A DNA stretch of 64,000 bases. Source: Desmodus rotundus (lineage: Eukaryota; Chordata; Mammalia; Chiroptera; Phyllostomidae). Where the stretch lies: NCBI RefSeq assembly GCF_022682495.2, contig NC_071394.1:27996470-28060469 (forward strand), given 5' to 3'. Under the pieces are notes generated by a model. The model was not told where the DNA came from and ran no database searches. It was given only the letters and a program-made list of their open reading frames with translations. The position numbers and the translations under genes are program-made. Positions within the stretch are counted from its first letter, which is position 1; each line of letters begins with the position of its first letter. This document shows, piece by piece, positions 53,471 through 64,000 of the stretch.

Positions 53471-54176
53471 ATAAAATATATATACTGAAAAAAGACAATT
53501 GACCTAATAATTTATTATTGTCTGTTTTACCTTGTAATAAAATGTTCAGGGCCAGGAGCCTATATGGAATAAAAAAGTAGCATATCACAAAAAAGATAAA
53601 ACAAACTAAGTAACACATACACAGACCTTGCAGGTCATTGTTAATGAATGCTAGCGAACCAACTCATTATTCTGAAAACTAATACAGAAAAAAGGAGCAT
53701 TTATTCTGCCTTTTCTGTATATTGCACCTGAGGGTAACCAAAAATTGATGAGAGTAAGTTTCTCCTTATGGGAATATTCCAACTAATAAATAAAGAAGGA
53801 ATGATAGAATTAGAATGTCACCGTTTGAACCCCTAATGAAATAGTAGATCTAGGCAGTGATGATCAATGATGATCACAGAGACAGTGAAGGATTACAAGT
53901 CTCCTGGTGAAAGTACTCAGTGCCATCTATGAAATGTTCTTGCCACTGAATGAACAGAATGTGAATGTGGTAGAGCCTGTGGAGCTAACTGCCAGTTTCC
54001 AGGGCTAAGGGAACCAGAGAAGCATGCAGTGTGCTCCTGCAGGAATGGAATGACCAAAAGCCATTGTGGGAAACTCTGGAGTATCAATCAATAAATGCAT
54101 TGTATGGAAAGGAAAAAGGAGGGAGAGGAAGGGGGACACCGACAGATTAACAGAGGATTTTGAAAAACCTAGCAAC
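53471..54176. other. Unassigned sequence
   Basis: I recognise no coding exon. It lies between an L1 fragment and a SINE. Confidence 0.35.
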
Positions 54177-54390
54177 CGTCCTGACCAGTGTGGCTTGGTT
54201 GGGCATTGTTTGGAGAAGCGAAGGAAGGGTCACCGGTTTGATTCCCATCCCAGGCACATGCCTAGCTTCGGTCCCAGGTCAGGGTGTGTACAAGAGTCAA
54301 CTAAGTGATGTTTCTCTCTCTCATCAACATTTCTTTCCTCTTTCCCCTCCCTTCCCCTCTCTAAAAGAAATAAATAAAAATTTTTAAGTA
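54177..54390 (+). mobile_element. VES-type bat SINE
   Basis: Forward copy: 'gtcctgaccagtgtggcttggttgggcattgtttgg', 'tcaccggtttgattcccatcccaggcacatgcc' (B-box-like), then a CT-rich stretch and an A-rich tail 'aaataaataaaaat'. The target duplication is not obvious. Confidence 0.93.
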
Positions 54391-54547
54391 ATAAAAATAA
54401 AAAACTATCAACCAAATGAAATGCCTACACCTAGTCTAGATCCTGACTACTTGATGAGACAAAGAAATTTGAACACGTAGCTAAATATTTGGTAATGTGA
54501 AGAAATTATAAAAGTTTTTAGATGCTACTATGGTGTTGCAGTTATAT

Positions 54548-54776
54548 ATATATATATATATATATTTTATTTTTTACCCTCACTGGAGGACACACATGTT
54601 GATTTTAAACAGAGAAGAAGGGATAGAGAGAGAGAGAGAAACATCAGTTGCCTCTTGCACACACCCCTCAGGCACTGAATCAGCAACCCAGACATGTGTC
54701 CTGACCAGGAATCAAACCCTCGACCTTTGGGTCCTCAGGAGGATGCTCCAACCAACTGAGCCACACCAACCAGGGC
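54548..54776 (-). mobile_element. VES-type bat SINE with target duplication
   Basis: The reverse copy begins in a (TA)n/T tail and ends in 'ctgagccacaccaaccagggc'. The target duplication is tgcagttatat (54537-54547) and tgcaattatat (54777-54787). Confidence 0.94.
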
Positions 54777-54956
54777 TGCAATTATATTTTTTAAATGACT
54801 CTTTCTTTAGAGATACATATTAAAATATTTTTGGATAAAATGATGTGATTGGGATTTGCTTAAAAATAATATAGGAAAGAGGGTACAGGGAAGTATAAAC
54901 AAAACATTGACCATAAGTTGACAATTGTTGAGAATTCCACACATTTCTGTTTATGT

Positions 54957-54959
<3 letters not shown>

Positions 54960-55022
<63 letters not shown>
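54960..55022. repeat. (AT)n followed by a T tract
   Basis: About 19 AT units run into about 24 T's. This may be the poly(A) tail of a minus-strand retroposed sequence that gained a microsatellite. Confidence 0.9.
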
Positions 55023-55157
55023 GCCAAAAGTAAAAAGTACTATGTTGCAAACAATTCAGATAGTAGTGAAGATGATGTGGCCTGGAAAATTGGTAGATAT
55101 CTTTGTACAGATGATGGAGACACCGATGTCAAATATGCCCCTGAAGAATTTGAATAA
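55022..55157 (+). pseudogene. Coding-like fragment of unknown origin, acidic tail
   Basis: A 45-codon stretch after the T tract encodes AKSKKYYVANNSDSSEDDV then AWKIGRYLCTDDGDTDVKYA and ends EEFE before a TAA. The Ser/Asp/Glu-rich composition and lack of low-complexity drift look more like a real protein C-terminus than random AT-rich DNA. No start, promoter or splice signals were seen. It could be the end of an old retrocopy or transposon protein. I do not recognise the family. Confidence 0.25.
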
Positions 55158-55255
55158 ATTTTTTTCATGAAATTTGAGGGTGGAAAAAATTTCTATCAGT
55201 ATATTTTCTATGAGCTTGAACATGTGTTTTAAACTAAATTAACAAATTAAATATT

Positions 55256-55480
55256 TTTTGAAATGTTTTATTTATTCATTTTTTAGGGAAAGGAAGGGAG
55301 AGAGAAAGAGAGGGAGAAAAACATTGATGTGCAAGAGATACATTGATCAGTTGCCTCTTACATGCCCCCAACTGGAGACCTGGCCCACAACCCAGGCATG
55401 TGCCCTAGACTGGGAATCGAACCAGCGACCCTGTAATTTGCAGACTGGTGCTCAATCCACTGAGCCACACCAGCCAGGGC
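55256..55480 (-). mobile_element. VES-type bat SINE with 21-bp target duplication
   Basis: Reverse copy with 'gggaatcgaaccagcgaccctgtaatttgca' and head 'ctgagccacaccagccagggc'. It is flanked by taaattaacaaattaaatat+t (55235-55255) and a copy with three mismatches at 55481-55501. Confidence 0.95.
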
Positions 55481-55866
55481 TAAATTAATGAGTTAAATAT
55501 TATAGGAAGATATTTAAATATTGTATCCTCATTGCTAACAGTTTATAAATTCCAGTTTTTTGTTCCCTGCCCTTAAAAACTTAATTGTTTTACAACTTTT
55601 ATTAGGATAATATGGAATTGTGTAATATTCAAAGTTGCCTTATGTTCAGGTACATATAATATAAGCAATCACACATTTTCATTCAATGCAATGAATGTTT
55701 TAGTCTTGTCATTTCCCTATGATTTCATGAAGCTGTGATGAGCATAATTTTAATAACTGCATCATACAGTGGATATTCTAGAGTTTGTCCGATTGTACCT
55801 TGTTTTTCACTATTATTCATAATGCTGAGATAAAGTATTTTTATTTAAAGTAATTCCTCTCTTAAC

Positions 55867-56018
55867 AGAGGCATACTTAGGAGATATTGCAGGTTCTGTT
55901 GCAGACCACCACAGTTAAGTATCACAATACAGGCAGGTGTAATCTTTTTGCTAGTAGAGGGACTTGCCTTCAATTTGCAAAAAATGTAACAGCTGAAGTG
56001 CAATAAAATGAGGTATGC
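55867..56018. mobile_element. Tigger1-type DNA transposon, internally deleted
   Basis: The left end is 'gaggcatacttaggagatattgcagg' and the right end is 'agtgcaataaaatgaggtatgcctg', the Tigger1 inverted termini. Internal 'aatctttttgctagtagagggacttgcctt' is Tigger1 sequence. The transposase is deleted. Confidence 0.88.
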
Positions 56019-56409
56019 CTGTATTATCTCCTTACAATAAAGTTCCTGAAGTAGAATTATAGAATAAAAAGTATAAATATTTTAAGAGCCTTGAAACTTG
56101 GCAAATTGTTTCTTGGTAATATTTTCTTTTTTTAAACCAGGTAACACTTTCATCATCAAAATACTAAAGGGCCAATTTTATCATCACCATTAAGAGGTTT
56201 CATTTATTTTTCATTTTGGTTATTGAAATAGGTGAAAACATATATCTGATTTCTGTTTCAATTTATCTGGTTACTTTTAATAAGGCAGAACATCTCCCTA
56301 TTTATTTGTTTTATTCCAATTTTGTTCATTGGAATCAAATAGGTATCATTTACCTATTTATATACTGGAGAATGTAATATTTTTCTTATTGGAATTATCT
56401 CATAAAGAT

Positions 56410-57870
56410 AAAAAGTTTATTTATTTAACTAATATTAATTAAGCAGCTACTACTATGCTAAGCTCATGGGATACAGTGATGGAAAAAGGGATCATGGTCT
56501 CTGCTCTCATGGAGCTTATGTTATGAAAGGGTTCAACAATAAATCATTTTATACATATAATAAGTTTTGGTTAGTGCTATATGAAGCAAAAGTACAGGAT
56601 GCAATGAGAAAGCATAACATAAGAAAATAATTTAGATAAGGAATTAGGGAAAGTTCTCTTGGTGAGAAAAGGGACAGTAAAGCTCAGTTCTGAAGGATAA
56701 GGAGGAGTTAGGTGATACATAAGGAAAAGTGTCACAGACAGAAGGAACCATATATGCAAAGGCCCTGAGGTGGGAAAGAGTTTAGGGTAGTAGAGTCCCT
56801 GAAAGCAGGATGGTATGGCTGGAACACAAAGAGAAGTGGAAATGATGAAGGAGATGGGACTGGAGGGGTGGACAGAGACCTGGTAACACAGGGCCTTGGA
56901 GGCTGTTCTGGGGAATGTGAATTGAGAGAAAGGCAGGATAGCAGTAACTTTAGAGCCTGGCTTTTTGGGATCAGGCTGGCTGAGTTCAAATCCTAACTTC
57001 ACCTTGTTCCACTCCCATCATTTTGGGCAAATTACTTAATTTCTCCAAGCTTCACTTTCCTTATCTGTAAAATAAGATGGCAATCCTTACAATTGTGAGG
57101 ATTAATTGAGGTAATTCATGTAGGGTCCTTTGCACAATGCTAGATACATTGGCTATTATATTAAGCACAATAAGAAGCTGTTCAGGTGTTCTGTGTTGGA
57201 TAGTGACATGATCCCATTTATGATGTTTTTAAATGGTCCCTGGTTGCCACATGGAGGGCTCAAGGAGATCAGCTAGCTGGTTGTCAGGATGGAGACAGCG
57301 AGAGGGAGTAAAAAATACTGGAGAGGAGGACCTGAAAAGGATTTGTGATAAACTGGCTGAGGATGGTGAGGGACAAGGCAGGAGTCGAGGATGACCTTCG
57401 TGCCCAGCTATGCACGGACTACTGAGCAGATGTCAGTGGCTAAGACTTACTGAGAGAGGAACACTGGGTGAAGGCACAGTCGGGGGAGTTAAGCTTTGGC
57501 CCTAGTAAGATGTACATTTCTGACATCAAAGTGGAGATGTGCATGTCCAGGGCGTTGGGTATACAGGTGCAGAGCTCAGAGGAGCGGTCTGAGCAGGAGG
57601 TAGTTATTTAGGAGTCACCAGGACGTAGATGATATTTCAAATCATGAAAATGAATGAGGTCCCCTAGGGAGAAGTAAAGCTCAAAAAGAGGACAGGGTTT
57701 AGAGCCATGCCCTAAGGAATTGTGATGTTTAAAGTTCAAGTAGAGGAGAAACGGCTGACAAAGGAGAGTGAGATGGAGAAGGAGGAGAAAGCCCAGGAGA
57801 GGATGATGTCACAGAAGCCAAGAGAATAGAATTTCAAGAACCAGGGAAACTCCAATAGCTCAACTGGGTG
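56410..57870 (+). repeat. Long ancient interspersed repeat, interrupted by a MIR
   Basis: In order: 'ctactactatgctaagctcatgggatacagtgatgg', 'tctcatggagcttatgtt', 'atatgcaaaggccctgaggtgggaaagag', 'gggccttggaggctg', and after the MIR (56955-57178) 'agtgacatgatccc', 'gtcgaggatgac', 'atcaaagtggagatg', 'gagccatgccctaaggaattg', 'aaagcccaggagag'. This is a known old mammalian repeat whose name I do not assert. Confidence 0.7.
56955..57178 (+). repeat. MIR inserted in an older repeat
   Basis: 'gctgagttcaaatcctaacttcacc', 'ttgggcaaattacttaatttctccaagcttcactttccttatctgtaaaataagatgg' and 'aattgtgaggattaattgaggtaattcatgtagggtcctttgcacaatgctagataca' form a nearly complete MIR. Confidence 0.88.
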
Positions 57871-58550
57871 GAATGCTACTGCAGCCTTCCTGGCTCAGCC
57901 CCAGGCGTTTCCTTGGAAGAGCAAAAGTCCTGTGAGTTAAAGGGTGAACGGAATAAGGAAGTGGAGAGCATATGTGAAGTCAATCCTTTTGAGAAGGCCT
58001 TGGGTTGACCCTCTGTCCTCTTTATTGCTCATTCTTTCCCAGCTTGCCTATTAATGATTTATTTGAGTCATAGCAGTGTCATATTTCTACGTAGGGATCA
58101 GCCCTACTTTGAAAAACTGAGGATTTCGGAAACTGAGAAGCTCTTACAGAACGCAGAAAGCTGCCCTGCCCTCCCCAGCTGCCTCCATCCCAGGCCGCAG
58201 GGGCTTCCGTCATCCTGGGATCCTGGGGGAGCCAGCGTGGAATGAGGCCTAGTGAGGGAGCAGGTGGGCACAGTCCACACATCCCAGCAGTGAGCAGATC
58301 TGCCCTGTGAGCTACCTGGGAATGGAATTTCAGCCTGGGAACCCCTGCTGCTCCTGCTGAGGCTGGCATGACATACAGTCGAGGCCTCCCAGCAGCCATG
58401 CTCTCTCCTCTCCCTTTTTCTCTCTCTTTTCTCCTCTTTCTCTCTTAAACCTATGTAATCTCGAAGCATATTTCTGCAAAGTCATTGATTAACTGGGAGT
58501 GTGAAGTGATGGTCTCAGGATGGGGAAGGAGAGGAAGCTTAGAATTAAGA
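57871..58550. other. Unassigned sequence
   Basis: I recognise no gene. A GA/CT-rich simple stretch lies at 58400-58445. Confidence 0.35.
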
Positions 58551-58561
58551 AAAGCTATGGT

Positions 58562-58615
58562 TGATAGTAAAAGCTTATAGTGAATAATAAAAGCTTATAG
58601 TGAATAATAAAAGCA
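58562..58615 (+). repeat. Short tandem repeat, about 20-bp unit
   Basis: The unit 'aaaagcttatagtgaataat' is present twice in full plus partial units at each end. Confidence 0.9.
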
Positions 58616-58619
58616 GAGG

Positions 58620-58810
58620 CTTTATTTATGTATTATCTCACGTGATCCTCACAATAATCCTGTGATGTGGGAATCGTTGACCCCATTTTTCAAATAAATA
58701 AATGGAGGCTTATAGAGTTAAGAAATTTTCCTGAAGTCACGAGGAAATAAAATGATGGAACTGATGATTCTGTTCCAGGTTGCTCTCACACAGAGTCCAG
58801 ACTTTTCATC
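58620..58810 (-). repeat. MIR fragment
   Basis: 'cacgtgatcctcacaataatcctgtgatgtggg', 'ccccatttttcaaataaataaatggaggc' and 'aagaaattttcctgaagtcac' are reverse MIR. Confidence 0.8.
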
Positions 58811-60061
58811 ACCATACTACATACCCTCACAGCAATGAGGCCGAGAGAAAAATGTTTCATCTGTCTGTAGTTAGCACACACTGAAGGCTGTATTTGAAGT
58901 AGTTACACATTAGAAGGTTATAACCACTTTCATACTCTGTGTCCTCTTTAAAATGCCTTTTTTTGAATACTGTATTATGTTTAAGGTTTTTGGATCCCAC
59001 AAAGTCTTTAAGAGAGTTGGTTTTTTTGCATTTGTGTAGTTTCCCTCCTCTCTAAGTCTACTTCCTGTATACTTTCTATTGTGCAGAGAGATTAAATCAC
59101 TAAGTAAATAGGGTAATCATTCCTAATGCACATTTCTTAACGCTTTTTATGAAGATTGGCATTATTTCGGTAAAGAACATAAAACATTTTGGAAAGGGAG
59201 AGGAGTTTATGGAGCACTAGGTTTGTGCCATCCCTGAAGCCCCCTTTTCTGGAAACAGTGGCCTAAACCAGTTCTTTCCTATTCAAAATTGCTAGAGTAT
59301 TCCCAGAGTGAAACCAACCCTAATACCTTGGCCTCAGCTGGTTAGATCAGGGATTGGTGTCCAAGCCAAAGGCAATCATGTGTAAGATGGATAGGCAGAG
59401 GTTAACTGCCTTTGACAGCGTCTGCTGTGAAACGCAGCAGTGCTAGTTAAGGATAGACTGATGAGGAGTTCGCACAAAGAAGGGTAGTTAGTCATGCTCC
59501 CTGTCAGTAGCTGTTACTCCAGTTCTCCATGAGGCCTGGCCTGTGGCCATGGCTTGGAAGTCCAGGGACCCAGAATACAGCTAGGGACATGGAGAATGCC
59601 CTGCATCCTTCCAACGGGGCCCTCTTCCACACGGCAACCTGGTAATCTGAGTGATTCTTCTCTCAGCAAACTTGAAGCCCATCCTCAACATCATGGCTCA
59701 GAAATAATTTAATTAAGTCCCTTCTTACAGAGGAGGGAAACTGAGTCCCAGAAGACAAAATGGCCACACAGTTAATTAGTAGTGTTCGTGGGAGAGGAGC
59801 TTGGGGTTCTCGATGCCTCATGTACTTCTTCGAGCTGCTGTGCTGTCTCATGTGTTGATGCTCTGTGGTGGTCATATAAGCATGCTTTAGAAGAGACAAA
59901 TTAATGTGTACTTTAATATTCATTCACCCAATGTGTGATTATTTAGTAAATTCAAGAGAAAGAAAGAGAAAATATTGGTCTTACCCTCCAGTTACTTATA
60001 GTCTAAATGAGGAACCACACATAAAACTACTTTTATAGTTAAGTGATAATAAGAGTTTACT
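58811..60061. other. Intergenic sequence with a small MIR remnant
   Basis: A short reverse MIR core ('cttacagaggagggaaactgagtcccag') lies at about 59715-59785. No coding exon was recognised. Confidence 0.4.
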
Positions 60062-60305
60062 AGCCCTGACTGGTATGGCTCAGTGGGTTGAGCATCATCC
60101 CACAAACTAAAAGGTCACTGCCAGTTAGATTCCTGGTCAGGACACATGCCTGTGTTGTGGGGCAGGTCCTCCAGTCCAGTTGGGGGTGTGTGAGAGGCAA
60201 CTGGTCGATGATTCTCTTGCATGTCAATGTTTTTCTCCCTCTCTTTCTCCCTCCCTTCCCCTCTCTCTTAAAATAAATAAATAAAATCTTTAGAGAAGAA
60301 AAAAA
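60062..60305 (+). mobile_element. VES-type bat SINE with target duplication
   Basis: Forward copy 'agccctgactggtatggctcagtgggttgagc', 'tagattcctggtcaggacacatgcc', CT-rich stretch and A-rich tail. The target duplication is aagagtttact (60051-60061) and aagaatttact (60306-60316). Confidence 0.96.
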
Positions 60306-60704
60306 AAGAATTTACTGAGTGGCAGAACTATATTTACTACAGAGGATTAAAAGACATTTGTTTTTAAAAAATAGTTTTAATTAAAAATTCTTTTATTTAA
60401 AAATTTTAATTTTTTGCTTTTTCAAAAATGATAGTGGTTGACTGATCTGATGCATGAAAAAGGATTGTGAGGCTACCAGACTTAGAGGAAACAATGACCG
60501 ATGGATTAGGATTGGTTGGTAGTGCCTGCTTTGTGTGTACAGGGAGTACATGTGTCCGATTTCTTGTGAAGGTGGATAACTCTTACATAGAGGTGGACAC
60601 AAAACAGTCCCGATGACAGAAAGACCCTGAGCAAAGACTAGAGAATCAGTGTGTGTGTTTGAAGGGTTGTGGGAAGACTGAGCTAAGCGAATCAAGAATG
60701 AGGG

Positions 60705-61765
60705 CAGACCCAAGGTGGCAGAGGAGGAAGTGGAAGCTACACTAAACCTCTCCCAGGACCAAACTGGAATTACAAGGAAATTGTAGAAACATCATCCTGG
60801 ATAACCAAATGAACACTAGATGGAGAGAAGCTTTATAAACACGAACAGACAATGTACATGAAGCTTTATAAACATGAACAGACAATGTTCGTGTACAGAT
60901 GAAGCCACATCACCACAATGTGACTGGTAGGGAGTGCGGAGGAGGCACAAGAGGGCTGGCTTGGCTTCCGTGGGCAGAATCTAAAGTCCTGGCAGGATAT
61001 TTCAGTGGCTGAGGAGGTCTCCCTGAGAAGTGTGGGATCTAAATCCCAAGCTGGGCACCCCAGCCTACAGTACCAGAACCAGGAAAGGAACCCAAATAAC
61101 ATACGGCTGTGCAAAGCAGCAAAGTTTCTGTCTGACTGGGAGAGACAGCTGGAGACCCAGAGAGCCTCCTAAATGGCCAGTGCACAAAATTCTGTTTGCA
61201 GCTACTTATGCTGGGCTCTGGCAGAGCAAGGGCAGGGTGGCCTAGAGATGCTTGAGGAGAGTCTGGGACTGGTTGCTCTGGGGAGAGAGCTGTAGGAACT
61301 GCCACCAGAATCCCTGTGCTGAGTCATTCCCCATACTGCAGGAGCCATTTTCTCAGGCAGAGCAATCCCTTCCAGGTGGCATCAGAGTGAGAGGAAGCAA
61401 TAGCCCCACCCACAGGAATTACTCTGCCCCACCTGTGGTGCTTAAGCCCTGCTGCTGAAGAGTACACCTGGAAGACATTCATTTATTAACCCTACAGAAA
61501 GCTTGCAGGCAGAGGTGGATTGCTGGGAGCTCTGAGCTTCAGCTGACCCCCGCCAGGCCTGGTGCTGGTAAAAGCCAGCTTTGGTGCACAGCTTTGTTCT
61601 TTGTGCCCACACCCAGGCCCAGCAGAGGGAACCACATGCTGTGGATCACTGATAGCTCTAAGCAGGTTTCCCAGGGCCAATCACAGGCAGGGTTTGACTT
61701 AAGTGTGCACCATAGTCTTGCAGATCTACCTAATACATAGAAACAAATACAAAGAAGCAGCCAAA
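60705..61765 (+). mobile_element. L1 5' UTR region (start approximate)
   Basis: It begins around 'cccaaggtggcagaggaggaagtggaagct', which resembles the YY1-like start of mammalian L1 promoters (one base off CAAGATGGC), and continues in the sense orientation to the ORF1 start. GC content is higher than in the flanks. A 34-bp tandem duplication lies at about 60829-60890. Confidence 0.75.
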
Positions 61766-62602
61766 ATGGGAAGACAAAGAAACAGACCCCAAGTGAAAGA
61801 ACAAGAGAGTTCTCCAGAAGAACTTGATGAAATGTAGGAAAGCAATTTATCAGATAGAGAGTGTAATGAGTGTAAGGATACTCAACAGCATGAAAAAAGA
61901 CATAGAAGCCATAAAAAAGAAACAGTCAGAAATAATGCAATATCTGAAATAAATAATACACTGGAAGGAATAAACAGTAGGTTAGATGAAGCAGAGGACT
62001 GAATCAGTGATTTGGAATACAAGGTTGAAATAATTACCCAGGCAGAGCAGCAAAAAAAGGAAAGAATTTTAAAAAACAAGGAGAGCTTAGGAAACATTTT
62101 GGAGTGTAACGACATGAAGTGTAACGACATCCACATCATAGGAATACCTGAAGGAGAAGAGAGCAAGCACAAGATCGAGAAACTATTTGAAGAAATGATG
62201 ACCAAAAACTTCCCATATCTGGTGAAAGATAAAGACAAGTCCAGGAAGCTCAGAGAGTTCCAAGAGACTTTTGGACCCAAAGAGGCCTACACTGAAACAC
62301 ATCATAATTAAAATGACAATGCCTAGAGACAAGGAGAAAATCCTAAAAGCCACAAGAGAAAAGCAGGCAGTTACATACAAGGGAGCACCAATTAGCCTGT
62401 CATCTGATTTCTCAACAGAAACATTTCAGGCCAGAAGGGAGTGGTGTGAAATATTCAAAGTGATGAAAAGCAAGGACCTACAACCAAGGCTACTTTATCT
62501 AGCAAGTCTATCATTTAAAATTGAAGGAGAAATAAAGAACTTCCCAGACAAGAGAAAGCTAAAGGAATTTGTTAACACCAAACCAGTACCACACAAATGT
62601 TA
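61766..62602 (+). pseudogene. L1 ORF1 (RNA-binding chaperone protein), inactivated
   Basis: The ATG at 61766 opens MGRQRNRPQVKEQE, but the frame has TAG at 61835 and TGA at 62000. It continues through the coiled coil and the conserved IIGIPEGEE RNA-recognition motif start (about 62140), then shifts frame near 62271-62311. The second frame carries ILKATREKQAVTYKG and SADFS-like/TFQARREW text and ends at 62602. ORF1p normally forms trimers that bind L1 RNA. This copy cannot be translated whole. Confidence 0.9.
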
Positions 62603-62683
62603 AAGGGCTTGCTTTAAGAACAAGAAGAAGAAAAAAGAAAAAAAAAACAGAGGAAAATTGTCTAACAATAAAATGGCATAAAT

Positions 62684-64000
62684 ATGTATCTATTAACAAT
62701 CACCTTAAATGTAAGTGGCTTAAATGCTCCAACCAAAAGACACAGGGTAGCTGAATGGATAAGAAAACAAGACACATATACATGCTGCCTCCAAAAGACC
62801 CACCTCATATCGAAAGATACACACAGACTAAAAGTAAAAGGATGGAAAAAGATATTTCATGCAAATGGAGAGGAAAAAAAGCTGAGGTAGTAGTACTTAT
62901 ATCTGACAAAATAGACTTTAAAACCAAGGCTATATTAAGAGACAAAGAAGGACACTGCATAATGATAAAGGGAACAATCCAACAAGAGGATATAACCCTA
63001 GTAAGCATTAATGCACACATTATAGGAGCACTTAATATGTAAAGCCAACCTTGATGGACATAAAGGGAGAGATCAACAGGTACACGGTCATAGTCAGGGA
63101 TTTTAACACCCCTTTGCCTTCAATGGAAAGATCTTCCAGAAAGAAAATCAACAAGGAGATAGCAGCCTGAAAGGATACACTAGATCAAATGAATTTAATT
63201 GATAACTTCAGAGCATTTCACTCCAAAGCAGCAGAATATACGTACTTTTCAAGTGCACATGGAATGTTTTCTTGGATAGACCACATGTTAGGACACAAAA
63301 CAAGTGTCAGTAAATTTAAGATGATTAAAATCATATCAAATATCTCCTCTGACCACAATGCTATGAAACAGAAATCAATCACAAGAAAAACACTGAAAGA
63401 CATGCAAAGACATGGAAACCAAAGAACATGTTATTAAATGATGAATGGGTCAACAACAAGGAAGAAATTAAAAGATACCTTGAAACAAATTAAAATGAGA
63501 ACAAAACAACCGAAAATCTGAGGGACACTGCAAAAGCAATCCTAAGAGGGAAATTCATGGTATTACAGGCCTATCTCAAAAAAAAAGAAAAAGTTAAAAT
63601 AAACAATCTAACTTTACACTTAAATGAACTTGAAAAAGAACAACAAACAAAGCCCAAAGTGAGTAGAAAGAAAGAAATAATGATCAGAGCAGAAATAAAT
63701 GAAATAGAATCTAAAAAAAAAAAAAAAAAAAGCTCAAGGAATCCAAGAGTTGGTTGTTTGATAAGAGTTGGTGAAAAGATAAAAAAGATGGACAAATCTT
63801 TAACCAAAGTTAACAAGAAAGAAAGAAAGTGGACCCAAATAAATAAAGTCAGAAATAAAAGAGGAGAAATAATAACTGACACCAAAGAAATACAAAGGGT
63901 TGTAAGAAAATGTTATGAAAAATTATATGCTAACAAACTGGACAACCTGAATGAAATAGATAATGTCCTAGAAATGTACAGTCTTCCAAAACTAAATTAG
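62684..64000 (+). pseudogene. L1 ORF2 endonuclease region, inactivated, runs off the window
   Basis: The ATG at 62684 starts MYLLTITLNVSGLNAPTKR, the usual apurinic-endonuclease N-terminus, 81 bp after ORF1. Frames change near 62870 and a stop occurs at 63040-63042. Later pieces carry the DFNTPL motif (about 63095, preceded by R where GDFNTPL is usual) and SSDHNAM (about 63350, the SDH motif). The last frame (63557-64000) covers the link toward reverse transcriptase and ends YSLPKLN with a stop at the window edge. The reverse transcriptase core would lie beyond. Confidence 0.9.

Noticed and set aside
58079..58469. Minus-strand frames of 106-121 codons
   Set aside because: Two overlapping frames through a GA/CT-rich simple stretch, with no domain and no gene context.
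46027..60305. Functional tRNA genes
   Set aside because: A- and B-box-like motifs occur only within VES SINEs, which carry SINE tails and cannot fold into complete tRNAs.

Overview
The window is mammalian nuclear DNA, most likely from a bat. The lineage call rests on at least seven copies of a tRNA-derived SINE of the bat VES type. These show a 'ccctgac(c/t)ggt(g/a)tggct' head, box-like motifs and a CT/A-rich tail, and several keep target-site duplications. Older mammalian repeats (MIR, L2, MER5A, Tigger1, L1M) are also present. There is no bacterial-style gene organisation. Nearly all short open reading frames are chance frames or repeat shadows.

The only protein-coding gene I can support is OSR2 (odd-skipped related 2), on the minus strand. 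Its parts, in transcript order, are: a non-coding first exon in a CpG-rich promoter (about 21.5-21.9 kb); a 4 kb intron; exon 2 with the start codon and most of the protein (16741-17508); exon 3 (15589-15688); and the last exon (stop at 14667, poly(A) signal near 14300). The three coding pieces total 939 nt, or 312 aa with five C2H2 zinc fingers. A second acceptor inside the last exon (14767/14768) is intact and gives a 276-aa form with three fingers and a 24-residue tail read in another frame.

Layout. 0-10.1 kb is AT-rich intergenic DNA with L1, VES, MIR and hAT remnants. 10.1-23.6 kb is almost free of recognisable mobile elements and holds OSR2 and its promoter. 23.6-26.5 kb is a large unexplained CpG island upstream of OSR2, with a strong CTCF-like site. 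26.6-52 kb is intergenic DNA with MER5A, a hAT MITE with target duplication, many MIRs and a local templated duplication at 39.9/40.6 kb. 52-60.3 kb is dense in VES SINEs, with L1 and Tigger1 remnants and a long ancient repeat interrupted by a MIR. 60.7-64 kb is the 5' part of a decayed L1 that runs off the window.

From gene order remembered in other mammals, the left edge should point toward VPS13B and the right edge toward STK3, but no exon of either could be recognised. The low-repeat territory around OSR2 fits a developmental transcription-factor locus with extended cis-regulation.
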